From contig JAHDVF020000177.1 in assembly GCA_022606425.2 (NCBI GenBank), positions 682,001-746,000 on the forward strand: DNA of 64,000 nucleotides, in the 5' to 3' direction. The position numbers and the translations under genes are program-made. Of this stretch, positions 23,701 to 38,700 are shown in pieces; positions within the stretch are counted from its first letter, which is position 1; every line of letters begins with the position of its first letter. The DNA is from Lepidostoma basale (lineage: Eukaryota; Arthropoda; Insecta; Trichoptera; Lepidostomatidae). The notes under the pieces are model-generated. The model worked only from the letters and a program-made list of their open reading frames with translations. It had not been told where the DNA came from and ran no database searches.

Positions 23701-26700
23701 GCTCCCTCCGCGGAGAAGGCGTGAGATGGAAGACACGCTGGGAGGATCCGCTATCCCCTCCTAAAAAAATTGCACTATATAAAAACACATTTTTTTTCAC
23801 AAGCCGAATGGGGAGAGAGTCTTTTACGAGAGTATTGAGAACTGCGTATAATAGATACGTGATGAATAATCAGCAATTGACACATGTATCTACGATGAGA
23901 GATCTCAGGATTATCTTTCTTTGGCCTTCAACATTTAGCCCGAAAGGGTTTATGAGATCTCAAGGTGCTCAGAGTCCTATACAACTTAGTTTGGAGCAGA
24001 CTCGAAAGTGATTTTGCGATACGGAGTCCTCAAGAGGCGAGATATTTCGTTATGCTAGAGAGGGTTCAGAAAAAATCTGAGATCCTTGGCTCCATCCCAA
24101 GGCGTTTCTTTTGCGAATTTTAGGGACCAACTCTCTGCAGCTTTGAAGAGATGGCCATCTCATAACCCATTTCTTTAGATTAATCGGGGGATATTTTGAG
24201 AACTCGGATGTGGTGGAGGAAGTTAGTCGTATTGTTTCTGATAGATACCTCCGACAGCGACAGCAAAGATTGATTACCTAGTCTGCCAAACGCGATATAT
24301 TCAGAGATCGACGTCTTTCATATTAGTGAACGTACATTCAGAAGTTAAATACTTTTGACTCCAGAGAGTATTTTGTCTTCCTAAAGTCGAACCATTTCAT
24401 ATGCGTTCCTGCTATTGTATTGTATAGGTATATTATATTTTACATGTTCTCAAAATATGCCTTAAACCTTAATTTTGTTTGTAAAATCTTTTGAGAAAAT
24501 AAAGTGATTGGATTTGATAAATTGATGATTGGTAAAGGACGAATCTATATTTCCTTGTTGCATTTGCAATAAAAATATCAATAAATGGATTTTTTTCTAA
24601 TTTCTTAAATTATTAACATACTCTGAATAGAGCAAAAAATCAATGAATGCTCATAATAAAAAACGGTCATTTTAGGAGTCGGAAAATAACGCGAACATGT
24701 GTGACGCATTATTAATAAATGCTGCCTATTCTAACTAGAAAACAGCATGACAGACATTTTTTTTTCTCAGAAAATTGTGTTCATGTTGGCTTTTTAATCA
24801 CACAAAAACGATTTTCATAGTTCTATAATAACATTATTTTATAAAATTATAACGTGCTCTTTATTGGTTAGATAGAATGTTTGTTTCGAATAGTTCAAGT
24901 TGGCATTAACTTACTTTAATAAAAATGTTTATAATTTCATGGCTGCGAATGAATAGTTTTGGCTTGTCATATTTATAATTTAATAACTTTAATTAAAATG
25001 GTTTGCCCAGGTATGCACGTTTTAAAGTTTTTAATGCGATGTTAAGAACGCATTCACCAGCCATTAAGTTGAATAATACAAAACACGTGCAATAAATCTC
25101 CCAGCAGTCGTAAAATGCAACGATTTAATGATCGATCATAATATGCCTTTTTTAAATTTAGTAACCCTCTCAATATATCTATATTACTTATACATTTAAT
25201 ATATATTGTGTTGTATCTGTTGGAAATTTGATATGTTTAACATATACACGAGTTTTAAGCGCAAATTCGATTATTCATTTTTATATTATTTATTCAGCAT
25301 TGAGAATTTTTGAGTGCATTGCACTTTTGGTAATATAAGGTACGTATAAACAATGACCCGATGTACGAATGTTGAGGAAGGGAAAGAAGTATGTCAGGAA
25401 AGAACAGTGTGGTGGTCCATTCCTGCCGACACCTTCGGGGAAACAGCGTGATGGTAAGTTAGTTATTTTTACTGCAACATTAGAAGTAATATTGAATTTG
25501 TATGTTTATAAAATATGTAATATGAGACAATTTAATATAAATAAACTAGTATTTAAAAAATAAAATATGTGTATTTTAAATAAACAAAAATAAAGTTTAA
25601 TGATTATTAAATCAACCACTTCGTGGCAGAGTGATAAGAGCTCTGACTTCCGTACCGAAGGTTCCGGGTTCGATTCCCGGCGATGGCAGAATGATTGTCA
25701 CACTGTCTTTGGTCTGGTGTAGAATAAAATGGCGACAGATTGGCTACCTATCACACGTCATGAGAATCAATATAATAGCTAAAAATAATTTGTATACAGT
25801 AATTGGGTTCAAACGACTTGTTGTATACAAGGAAAAAAAGTTTTATACCATGTACAATATTTACGGAATTAAGATATGAATGAAAATATATAAGAATATA
25901 CAAATATATTTCCTGCATTTAATAAAATAAAAAGTAATAATATCAGATAATTTTCTTTAAAAAAAATATTAACTAACAAAAATATTATGTTCCGTTTTCA
26001 CAAAGACGAATTTTGATGAATTAACAACGATATTTGCCATTATTTTAATGCTGGAATATTTATATACCAACACAATTTTTTTCCAAAGTATCTTGAATCG
26101 TCACTATTCTTCTAACATGTATTTCCTAATTACTTTCCATACTTTCTTGCAATTAATCATTTTGGTTTAAATATGTGATTATGAAATACGATCCTTCTTT
26201 TTCTGTATATTCCTATAAGGTAGTGCATATTTTAGTGCATCTGGCCAATTTTTGTAATATTTTAGTTTGATTTTAACATATTTTACAAACTTTTAGTCTG
26301 CCTTTGATATTATAGGAAAAGAGAACAATCAATGAATCGAACATTTGAAGTTCGATTACTTAATGCCCATGTTATGGGTATCTAAAAGTGTTTAATACCT
26401 TCATCGTTTTCAACCTATGTAATAAGTGTAACTGACATCGGCGATTTGATTATTTAAATAAAACACTTTAATTCATATTATAACAAAATATTTTTCCCAA
26501 TTCTTTTAGAGACATTTGAATTGTGTTATTAATAATGGTCGACTGAGTTAATAAGTAATTTTTTTTTCATCGTTTATTAACTTCAACGACTCTGAAGAAT
26601 TCGGTGCCATAGCCATGCCACAAACTCCAAATAAATTATGTATTTTTATATACATAATTTACATTATAAAAATCAGTATTTAATATAGTAGATTGAAATG

Positions 26701-29700
26701 TGTAGGTATATTCGTATCAATCGTAGGTTAAGGCTAGTACTTGTATTATTACACTTGAAACATATGTTTTAACAGTGTTTTTATAAAACATACTGTATAT
26801 TCGTAAATTATCTGAGTATAGATTTATTGTACAAGATAAATTTACGACGTGTGAACCTATCAGACAATCAGAACATTCTATATACTGACGTCATAACACA
26901 ATAAATATAAGTATTGTACTTAAACACTATATTTATTACAATTATTGCTAGTAAATGAACAATGATCTAACTGATTCAAAAGATACGTATACATAGAAAA
27001 ATGTATGAAATAATTTATCTTCATTGTAATTAATATAAAGAAGTAAAGACGTGTGAGACGTAAAGATTATAAAAAAACTATTTTAATATCTTTCATATTT
27101 CTGTTTCAAAGAAGAAAAATAGATATTTAATATTGCATGTCTAATCACCCTGCATGGTAACATAACACTCTCCCTAATGAACAACGACCTAGGCAAAAAC
27201 ATAAGGACCAACGATTTAAGGAAACTGGAAATACCCGTAGAATTGAGGGGGTTAGCCAGGGACAGGTGCCAGTGGAGGAAGCCAAATTCCTCACCAGGAT
27301 TTAACCCCAAGAAGAAGATAAAGAAAGTCATAAAAATCAACAGAATATTATAATTTAGGACATGATTTGAAATCATATCTGAATATGATATTTACAAAAC
27401 GCCACGTAAACTGAAAATGATGTAACCATGATCTACAGTCGAATTTAGAATTCTTCACTCAACAGTAAATTGTAAAACCTCGTAAATAAATAAATAATAT
27501 AGTCGGTTATCTAAGACGCCTATAGAAATGTCACGAAAGCATCTCGTAACTTACAATCTTTGTATGGAATAAAGAAGGCGTTGGCGGTATAGAAACTCTA
27601 ACTACCAATGTTCGTATACGAATTGTTCTTCGAGTATACATATATACATATATACTAGCGCCATAATACATAAATAGAGTTCTGTAATAATTCGCGTTGA
27701 CGGTCTTTTATTGAATTTCCAATATTCTAAACAAAAATATCGCAAATCATATGTTTTTTAATACTTTATTATTTGCAATATTAGACTCATGACTAAGGTT
27801 ATTGCGCTATTATTTATGATGTTGAGAAAACAAGAGAAACGTTTATCTGTAAAAAGTGACACCGTAACAACAATAGAATAAAGAGGTCATAGATTTCAAA
27901 AGTATGTTATATTTATTCTATTTATTTTCAATAACACAATACAAACACTTGACACCTAAAGATTGCGAATTTTTACTTGCTAAATTAAATTAACAAAACG
28001 TAAAATGGAACGTTGGGATAGAGTTATTGTGTAGTCAGTTAAAAGTAAAATTAATCATTTATTGTGGTTAAAATATGATTCAGGAATGTATGTATATTTT
28101 TAAAATCTTTTCAAGATTTTGTCAAAATCTCGTGTAGAAAGAGTATGGAGAACCAACGTATAATTAATAGATCAACAAATTAAGAAATGATTGAAACGAA
28201 AGAATATAAACATATCAGGGAAGAAAAGGTGAGTTAAAAGTGTACGTATGGTCATCAATTTTGATGGATTCATATTTTAAAAGTTGGTCGTATTAAAAGT
28301 TTGAACGATCAGGGTTATATATTAATACAGAGAAGTCACGAAAAACGTCTGAATAGACGAGTTAACAGAAAACTTAATATGCAATTAGTTCAAAGTAAAT
28401 ATATTGCAACATGGAAAATTAAATGAATGCCTCAGATTATAAAATAAAAAAAACAAAATATTTAGCATTTTACTAAAATAATATTTGATTTGTTTTTGTG
28501 TATTGCTTGAAATACAATAAAAAGATAACATAAACTCGTTTGAAATTTTTTTTGAAATAATTGAAATTAAATAGTCAAATTTAGTTCCCTTTTCCAAAAA
28601 ATAAAAAAAATAAACATGTACTTTATTTTAAATATAATAGACTTAACTATTTGATGGAAAAATGTTATATTTCATATATATTTATTGATATAAAAATTAT
28701 AACTAACTAACTAACCATCACGCCGTCTCCCCGAAGGGGTAGGCAGAAAGAATGGACTGCCACACCTTTCTTTCCTGACATATTTCTCTCGCTTCCTCAA
28801 CATTCATACATCGTGTCATGCACGCGCGTCGATTTCTCTGACTCCTCACATGGCCGACATTCAATATTTGATTTATTTGATCGTGCCACGTTTTCCTCGG
28901 TCTTCCTCTATTTCTGGTTCCATTTACATCATTAACATATAATATTTTTACCATTCTTTCTTCATTTATTCTTTCCATATGTCCAAACCATCTTAATGAT
29001 CCTTTCATTATTTTGTTCAAGACACCATCATTCGCACCGCATTCACTTCTTATATTTTCATTCGACACTCTATCATACACAGAATATCCACATTCGTCTA
29101 AGAGATCTCATTTCTACTGCATTTATTCTACTTTCATCCTTCTTTTGCCAGTTCCATGCTTCGCTTCCATACATAAGGGTCGGTAGAAGAACACCATTGT
29201 GCACTGCCATTCTAGCTTTTTGGATAGGTTTTTGTTTGCGATGACAACTTTAAGTGCACCATTCACTTTGTTGCCTGCCCCAACCCTTCTTTCAATATCC
29301 CTCTCCACTCTCCCATCTCTTGTAAACATACTACCTAAATACACAAACTCAACTACTTGCTCCAAGTTTTCACCATTCACGCTAATGTTGCAGACTGTCG
29401 CGGTTTCTTCCTTTTCAAAAATCATTACCTTGGACTTATTAACATTCATCATCAGATCATTTCGCATGCATACCTCATACATACAATTCACCAGGACTTG
29501 TAGTTCATGCTCGTTGTCAGCAAGTGGGACAGCGTCATCCGCATACAAGAGACAGCTTACTGACACTCCGCTCATTTTGGCACCTACATCCAACCCTTTC
29601 AGCTCTTTCATACATTTGTCCATATACAGATTAAATAACCACAGGGACATTACGCAACCTTGTTTGACACCTTTATTGATATCAAACCAGGCTGTAAGAT

Positions 29701-32700
29701 CTCCATTTACTCTGACACTAGCAGTGCTTTCCGTGTATAGCGACTTAATGGCCGTGATCAGTTTTGTACTTATTCCATATTCAGACAATATTTTCCACAT
29801 AAAAATTATTAAAATAATAAAACGAATATGAAAAAAAAATGTAACAAGATCGTTATGATCAAGTGGTTCAGGAAATTAGATTTAAAGAAATTATTTGATC
29901 CCTAATTTTGAATCTTGATTATACGAGTATATTCTTAAAACATATTTTGCATATGAATTTCGAATACGTGTGGCAAAATTTTCTAATTCAGCAAAACAAA
30001 TTATTATGTTTTTTCTGAATGATCGAATTAGTCTCAAATCACTTCGCGAAGAGCCAATCAAAAATAAACTGGCTTTAATATACATCTGTCTTAGTCGAAG
30101 AATTTTCAGGGTATCTGAAGAAACTTTTTTCTGTTTAGATCATTCGATTTATGACCCGCTGCGGATTTGAAATCTCTGAAGTAATGACCAACCCGACCAT
30201 ATATTTTATTAGTAATTTGCTGAAGAAATAGTCGCTTGAATCAAAGACCGATTAATACCCTCATAATGGTTATCTGTTGGCGATAAAGGAATCTTGCTCA
30301 TTTTATGGTGTGAACTTGTATTTATATCCTAGTCCGTAAATATGTTAGTATATCCGTTTGTTAATTACATACACTAATTGCCATTTAGACACTGGAAGCG
30401 TCATTTTTATGGTTACTGAGAGGTCTTGGATATTTTATAATTGATAGCTAAACTAATATGATAAAAACATAGTAATATATGTATACCAAGAGAAATATGA
30501 TATATATAAGAGTATAATAGTTTAAAGTTATATGTTAAATCATACGAAACTATTTATATATTGATCTTTAATTAATCGTTATAATTTAACTTATTATAAT
30601 TTATAACATTTTTTACTACTAAGTATATTCATATTTCTGATTGATCATTGACAATGAAACATTGCCAAAGAACATTACCACTCTTTAATATATAAAAAAA
30701 CGTGTCATATAAGCTTATTGACTTTTTTTAATACAGCAGGTCGTTAGAAACCGATTACTGTATAACATTAATTTGTTTTTAGGTATTACATTGATTCTCA
30801 TGACATTTGATTAGCTAGTCTATCGCCATTTTGTCAGGTGAATTCTACACCAGACCAAAGACAGTGTGAGAATCAAACTGTCATCGCCGGGAATCGAACC
30901 CGGGACCTTTGGTGGGGTATTCATAGCTAGTGGCTTGTGGCAGTGGGTTCTTTATCTTGGTAAAGTACGATTTTCGTTTCAAATTTAAATGTTTATTTTT
31001 GTGCGACACATTCCACTCAGTTATGTTGGAATTCCAATCTTACATAATTTGTAATTAATACCCCAATATTGTATTATAATCGAAATAAATTGAATAATCT
31101 TTTTGCATGACGTTTCCATTTTTTAAACAATAAATAACATTGTATTATTCTATCAGGGTATAAATTTGTTACTCAATTGTAACGTTTTTAAAATTAGTAC
31201 CCAAATAATAATTGTATTGAATACCATATTCTTCACGACGTTTCCATTTCTATTGAAACCATTTATAATATTTTATTTTTCTATCGGGGTATGAATTTAT
31301 TATTCTGGAATAATAACGTTTTTAGATTAGTAAGATATAAAAAAGCTGTAATGAATATTCTATTATGACGTTTCCATTTCTATTGAATCAATGATTAATA
31401 ATTTATTATTCTATCAGGGTATGAATGAACAAAAATTGCGAACAGGGCGAAGGAAATAGAAGAGTGTTATACCTTGATGAGTTTATCCCGAATTTCCCAA
31501 GAAAAGATTCCTGGGTTGAGCCTCTTTAGGTCCTCTATCCTGGTCTCCACCTCCGGGGTGGCCACGCGCGGCTTGGAGCCTCCGATGACCCCGGGTCGAA
31601 TGGAACCGGTTTCCTGTTCGACAGACAAAAATACGATTCGTTTTATTAGACATTTTTATTTATTTTACTGTGATTTATAAAGGCCATGCATATAACATTT
31701 ATTCACACTACTACGATAAGTTAAAATTGTTTTAAATCTGATTCAAGCAGAAGGTTTTTTTAAATCATATAAAAACATATTTAGAACACTCTAATATAAA
31801 AATCACGCATTCATGTTATCTTTGAAGTTTATTCAGAGTTTTACATTTAACCCCTATAGTGCGGCTGGCTACATTTGCAGGTTAAAAAAAACTTCGAATT
31901 CCGGCTGACTACATTTGCAACTTATATTTGAATGTATCTTATAAATCTTTTTACTTTAATTTCTTACTACTAAATTGTACGTTATATAACAAGAAACTAG
32001 GACAATCTGTCTAAGCTGTGAATGTAGTCAACCCCAGTTAGAGATTATTTAACTGCAAATAAAGCAAGCAGCACAGTGGGGGTCGAATAACTTCTGTTTT
32101 TTGTTTTTAACAAAATTCATTTTAGAGATAACACGTCTCACGCCGTGGCAGTCACATATGACACGGCGTGATACGTGTTAAGACAATAATATATATTCGT
32201 ACATATAAAAAACGCTATATTTATATTTGATTTAAAAAAAAACTAACTAACTTACTCCCACACCGTCTCCCTGAAGAGGTAGGCAAAAATAATGGATTAC
32301 TACACTGTTCTTTCCAGACGTATTATACTTCTGTCGATTCCTCAACATTCATACATCGTTTCATTTTCATTTTAATATTTCATTGATTTGATCTACCACG
32401 TTTTTCCCGGTCTTCCTCTATTTCTAGTTTCGTTTATGTCGTTCACATAATATGCTATCATTACCATTCATTATTTCCATCTTTCCAAATCTTCTTAATG
32501 ATCCTTTACTATAATATATGTTTTTTAGAATACTCTAATAGGAAAATTACTTATCCAGGTTTTTATTGAAGATTGATCAGAGTTTTAAATTTAAAGTTTT
32601 GGAACAACCTAAGTAAAAACTTGGAAAAAATTAATGTTGTTATTTGAAATTTCATGGTGGAAGTTGAAGACATAAATATCAGTGAATTTTCATTAAATAC

Positions 32701-35700
32701 GCATTTTAAAAATATGTTTTATTTTCACTATTTAACAACTTAGTCACGTAATTGGTTCTATGATAAACATACATGTAAGAAAAATTAAAAAAAAACTCAA
32801 CTAACTAACTTAAATCTGATGTCTTGGAAAATATATACATTCGATTGGTGACCCTAACATTTTACTTTTTACACCTAAGACGAGAGTAGAACATAATATA
32901 TGTATTGGTCACGTGAGTAGTGTTGTGTACCGCCCTTCAGTGTAAGCAGCTGTCAGGTAAAATAAGATATTTGCATAAGATTGAGAAACATACACAAATC
33001 AAGTAAAATAAGGCAATAGAAGAAGATAAAGAAGAAATACACAAATTAGGCGAAATAAGGTGATAGCACGGGACAAATTGAGGAATCGAGGAAAGAACAG
33101 TGTGGTGGTTCATATTTTCTGCCTACTCTTTCGTGAGACGGCGTGATGGTTAGTTAGTTAGAAAATAGTAACACATGTACTATCACAAAGCTTGAGCATT
33201 CTCGGCTCGGTGCTCTAAAATAATTTTAAAATCGCCGACACGAACGTGAGTTATGTATGAATACCTACGTAAAAAGATCTTGCTGTGTACATAACATAAT
33301 ACATGAATGGTGAACGTTGACAACATAGCATGCTCGTGTGTTGTTACCCAACATTGTGCGGCTCACCGCAGCTCCGTAAGTGGGAGAGTTGGCGCACATG
33401 TAACCTATCGTTAATAACATCACGACCTCCGGTTACGTTTACCCACAAATGCTACACATACCAACGGTAACTTTGCGTGACCCTATATGACCACCAAAAT
33501 GCAGATATCACAATAGAGATTTGATTCTTCTTCTTCTTTTTGTCCTGTCACACCTCCGTGGTGCATAAGGCCTCAAGAAATCTTCTCCACCCAACTCCAT
33601 TGCATGCCTGATGGCTAACATCAACCCTCGTGAGGCCTGCTGATTTAACCTCGTCCTGCAGGGCTCTTCTCCAGGTGGCTCTAGGTCTGTCTCGCTTCCT
33701 CTTTTCCCCCATAGGGGACCAGTCTAGTGCGCCCTGAGTGATGCAGGCTGGGTTCCGTCTCAGAGTGTGATCGATCCACAGCCATTTGCGTCTAGCGACT
33801 TATTCTCTAATTGGCTTTTCGCCTGCCATGGTCCAGAGAACGGCATTTGACACTGTTTGGGGCCAATAGATCTTAAATATTGAGCGAAGGCACCTATTTA
33901 TAAACACCTGGAGTTTTCCAATAACGTCCGCGGTAGATTTCCAAGTCTCACATCCGTCAGAGATTTGCTTATAATATATAATAACTAAACTAACTAACCA
34001 ACCAACTATCACGCCGTCTGCCCGAAGGGTAGTCAGAAAGAAAGGACCGCTACACTGTTCTTTTCTGACAAACTTCTCTCGCTTTCTCAATATTCATACA
34101 TCAAATAAATGAAATATTAAATTACGGTTAAGTTAGGAGTCAGAGAAATCGACGTGCGTTCATGACATGATCTATAAAATAAAACAGTTACAAATAATGA
34201 TTATTGTGCTTTAAAATTTGTTTAATTTGATAAAATACGGTCAGCCAGATTTCTTATTAACCCAACTAACTAACCATCACGCCATTTCTCCGGAGGGCCA
34301 GGCAGAGAGGATGGATCGCTACACAGCTTACGTTATCTTCTTACATCGGAACACGCACGCTCGTCGATTTATCTGACTTCAAATGTGGCCAACTTTGAGT
34401 AATTTATTAAATTGGTCATGCCATGTTTTCCTCGGCCATCCTCGTTTTTTTTTTTAAATTCACACTGAGCATATTATGTTTTAACCATTCTTCTCTCATC
34501 CATTCGTTTTACATGTCCTAACCATCTGAGTGATCCTTTTTTAAATTTTAATTATGATGCAATAATCTGTTTTACATTCCTTTTTTATTTTGCCATTCGG
34601 TATTCTATCATACATCGATTTCCCACACTTTTCTCAGTGATATAATATCTACGTGATTTATTGTATTTTAATACTTATTCTACAAGCTCCAAGCTTCACT
34701 TCCGTGTACAGGGGTTGGCAGTAGAACTAATTAAAAAGTTTTGAATACAAGATTTTTAATTAAAAAAAAAAGATTTTTTCTTATTTGTAATTCCAGTAAA
34801 AATAAATAAAACTCTAATTTTTAATAAAAAAATTTGTTCGATCAGAAAAGTCGAGCAAGAATAAATGGAAAATGGCTACGAGAAAAGAAACTGAAGAACA
34901 TGTTTTTATTTAATCTTGATACTACACAGGTACTGTAAAATTTGTTTAATATACCATTTCATTGTAATAATAGTATAAATTACTTATATATTTTTCTTCT
35001 TCTCCTTAGCCACCGTTTCACTGCTGGATGGAGGCCTCTTCAAACAGTTTCCATTTTCATCAATCATGCGCGACTCTCATTCATCTTCCCTCGACTGGAA
35101 TTATGTCGTTAGCCCATCCTTTTTGGGATCCACCGATTCCTCTTTTATTTATTTCTATAATATATTATAACTTCGAAAATATCTATTGAGAAATTGGTTA
35201 CTTTTGACACTTGTAAAATAGTAAATGAGGGTAACAGGTTGGTTTCAGATATAAATCTCTAGACAAACTTTTTTATCTACAACAAATTCTGCAATATATT
35301 ATAGTTTAGATAATTTAAATCGTTGATATTTTTCATCAATCCCTAAACATTTGTAAAATGTAACACTTGTAAATTAATAAATAAGGGTTACAACTTGGTT
35401 GCATATATAAATCATTAAACAAACATATTATGTATGCAGCAAATTCTGCAATTATACTTAAGATAATTTTAGTCCTTGATATTTTCCATCAAACATGATG
35501 TACATTAAAGGCCGCAGATAAACACGCCTCCAAATAATTACATTAATAATACGTATATTATTAATACTGACCTGGTAGCGATTGAGGATCTTGGAGACAC
35601 AGCCGTGAGAGACGCGGAGCTGGCGAGAGATGACGCAGGGTCTCACTCCAGCCGCGGCCATCTCGACTATCTTCAGCCTGATGTGGTTGGGCAGGGGGCG

Positions 35701-38700
35701 GCCATTGATGAACACCCCTCCTAATTGGTTGACGCGCCCCTGTCCTAATGAAAAGAATGCTGCGTCATGAATAAGCACACAACATTATTCAGCTATCAAT
35801 TCATTGAACTTTATATTCGTTAAGTTTTCATTGTAACTTTTGATTAACTAACAGACTACATTTGCTTCTAATAGGAGGGTAAAAATATTTTCTAGCCTTT
35901 ACCGAATTTTTCTACTACAAAAAATGTTTTATTGAGTTATCTCCCAAAATATACATTTTGGCACATTTCGAAGGCAGTATGCTTATTCACAGATTTGCTT
36001 GTATTTATAAATCTTTTGTTGAAACAAATATACTTGTAAATGTGAATATTTTTTTTAATAAATAAGCACTCTAATGGGATTCCACAGATATATTGACCAA
36101 AGTTTATAAAAAATAAATAAACAATTAAATGTGTCAGACGTAAGGATTTTTTTTTTGTTTGTTGAATGCTTAGAAGTTAAAATTAGTTGTAAATTTATTA
36201 TCTTAGGGTGTATGACATTACACTAAGATTTTTTAATTAGATCTATGACATCTAAACTTTGTATGATGTATTTATGGGTAAAAATATTTTTTTTAACGCA
36301 CGTTTATTAAGACATGTAAACTATTAGGACACATTTAAATTTGAATAACTTTTTGAAAACAATGTATTTTCACAACATTTTTTGCACCCTCTACAAGCAT
36401 GTTTCGGGACACAAACTTTCCTTCTTCGATTTGTGAATTTAAACTTCAAAGTAAATCTAAATTAGCTTTAAATTCATACTCTGATAGGTAAGTCTGTGTC
36501 CCGAAACATGTTTGTGAAAGGTGCAAAAAAGTGTTGTGAAAATACAATGTTTCCAAAAATTTATTCAAATGTAAATAAATCCACAACATAAAGTGATGAG
36601 GAATATAGAATATAAAATACATTCCAATTTTATTAAAATATGATAAACAAACGCTAATGAGTGGAACAAACGGAGAATCGTTAAATAAAACATTCTTTTA
36701 AATAATTACATAGGGTAAATTTTGGAAGAATGATATGATCTTTAATCGTTTACACTTAACATATAAACATTTTGTAAGTTTTTAATAGACGTTCAACAAT
36801 AGTTTAGACATTATTGAAAACTAACTAATATGAATTTAATTATGCCAGCTAAAATTAAAATGTTATTTGGTAAATAAAAAATATTTATATCAAATCTAAT
36901 TTATGCATGCAATTATTATACCTACAGAATATAAAGAAATTAATCAGAGTACCTATACAAAAGATTGATTTATGTAAGTAGGTACTGATTAATAAATTAA
37001 ATTTGACATGACTGGTCACAATAATTCATGCTGGATGGATGTTTACTTTTTCAAAGTCAGGGCGGTCAAACGAACAAAGTGAGACGGCGGTAACAGTCGT
37101 CCAACCTGTTTGATAGCGGTGCCAAACAAACAATAATCATTCATAATGAACACAATATGTAACGGACAATAAATAACACGGATATTGTAATAGAATGATA
37201 TTTGATTAATTATCTCACGGAAATATACGGTTACTTCATGTTTTATAACTATCAAATATACAATCTGTTATTTATTATAGGTTATATATTAAAATAATAA
37301 CATTTTACATTTAACACAGAGACACAAACATATAACATTAAGCTAGATGCAATCCAATAAAAGAAACAAGATGAAAATATATCTGAATATGTACTCGTAT
37401 ATTATAGTAAAACTATTTTTTTCAATGAAATAATCAAATTTTCCATATTTGAGTTAATTTTTTTGTCATCTTTAGAAACTATTATACCATCATTATCGAG
37501 AGAACGATATAAACTCATAAGAGCATAATATATAATAATAAAATAAAACGATTTTTTTAACTACCTACTTCCACCTTTGTCTTTATTTCGACAGCGAGCC
37601 TGGCGAAACCAGTCGCTGTCGAAATAAAGACAAAAGTGGAAGTAGTTAAAAACATCGTTTTATTTAGTTATTATTTAAAATGAACTTCCATCAAGAGAAT
37701 TCAGTAAAACCATTTGAACATAATGTATGTTTTAAATGATTCTTCAAGACTTATGACCGACCTATCTTTTTACATAATATCTTGAACTTTAATATTGACG
37801 TCGACAATTTGAAGGTTTTTATTTTGATATTACCCACAAGCTTTATTACACTTATTTTCAACGGCGATATCATTACGCATTGAACATTGTTTGAAAAAAA
37901 ACAATTGGTTTTTATGTGTAGTTTGTTACAGTTTAAATATATTTTTTTAATAAACACAATAGGTTTCATATAGGATTAACCCTGAGGAATCCCCTATTTT
38001 TTTCATCCTTGAATCTTGACATAACACTACACATCCTTAAGATTGATAATTAAGAAATTAAAATTCAGAAAACATAATTACAATATTATCTTCTGAATAC
38101 ACACCATAATAATTTTTTTTTGCAAATTGTTTAGTTTTCATTTGGTCATTTTTATTTTTGATTTTTGTACTATGTTTAAAATTAATTAACTTCATGTCGT
38201 TTATCCGATAAAGAAGATATTTTGATTTCAAAACGCGATAAAAAATAAATGTGTACTTTTTACATAATAATAATTTATTATTTTACAGTTTTTATAATAT
38301 GGAGTCAATGTTTGTTGTAACGCCACTTTTAAAATATATTTGTTACATATACAATGTTTACTCCCTGGAGGAGCTATATTCATATATTAAATATACTTAT
38401 TGTATTTCATTGAAACATCCATATTGTAGTTCTAAAATGTAATGTGGTAATATCATTAGGTAACCAATGTCGATATTTTTCTTAATAAATAGTCTTTATA
38501 TACTGGGAAATGTTGTTCAATATGAAATACGAGATTTTATGCAAATTGTGTTAAAATAATTGCGTAGATTTTCACGGTTGGTAGCAATATGCATTTTGGT
38601 ATCTTGGGAAAATTCGTGTGGCTCGTTTTTCTGGACCGACGTCGGTCCAGAAAGACGTGCTACACGGATTTTCTCAAGACCTCAAAATACACATGTGAAA

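Noticed and set aside
28996..29831. Plus-strand frames (82 and 210 codons) across the LINE-A copy
   Set aside because: They are antisense to the reverse transcriptase frame, which has the YADD motif and the right order of blocks.
35745..35778. In-frame extension of exon 2 into intron 1 (reads [12 protein letters not shown] before GRVN) as an alternative N-terminus
   Set aside because: The open stretch starts at GTG and has no ATG. A good acceptor (ttttcattag) lies at the paired-domain border, and exon 1 joins in phase.
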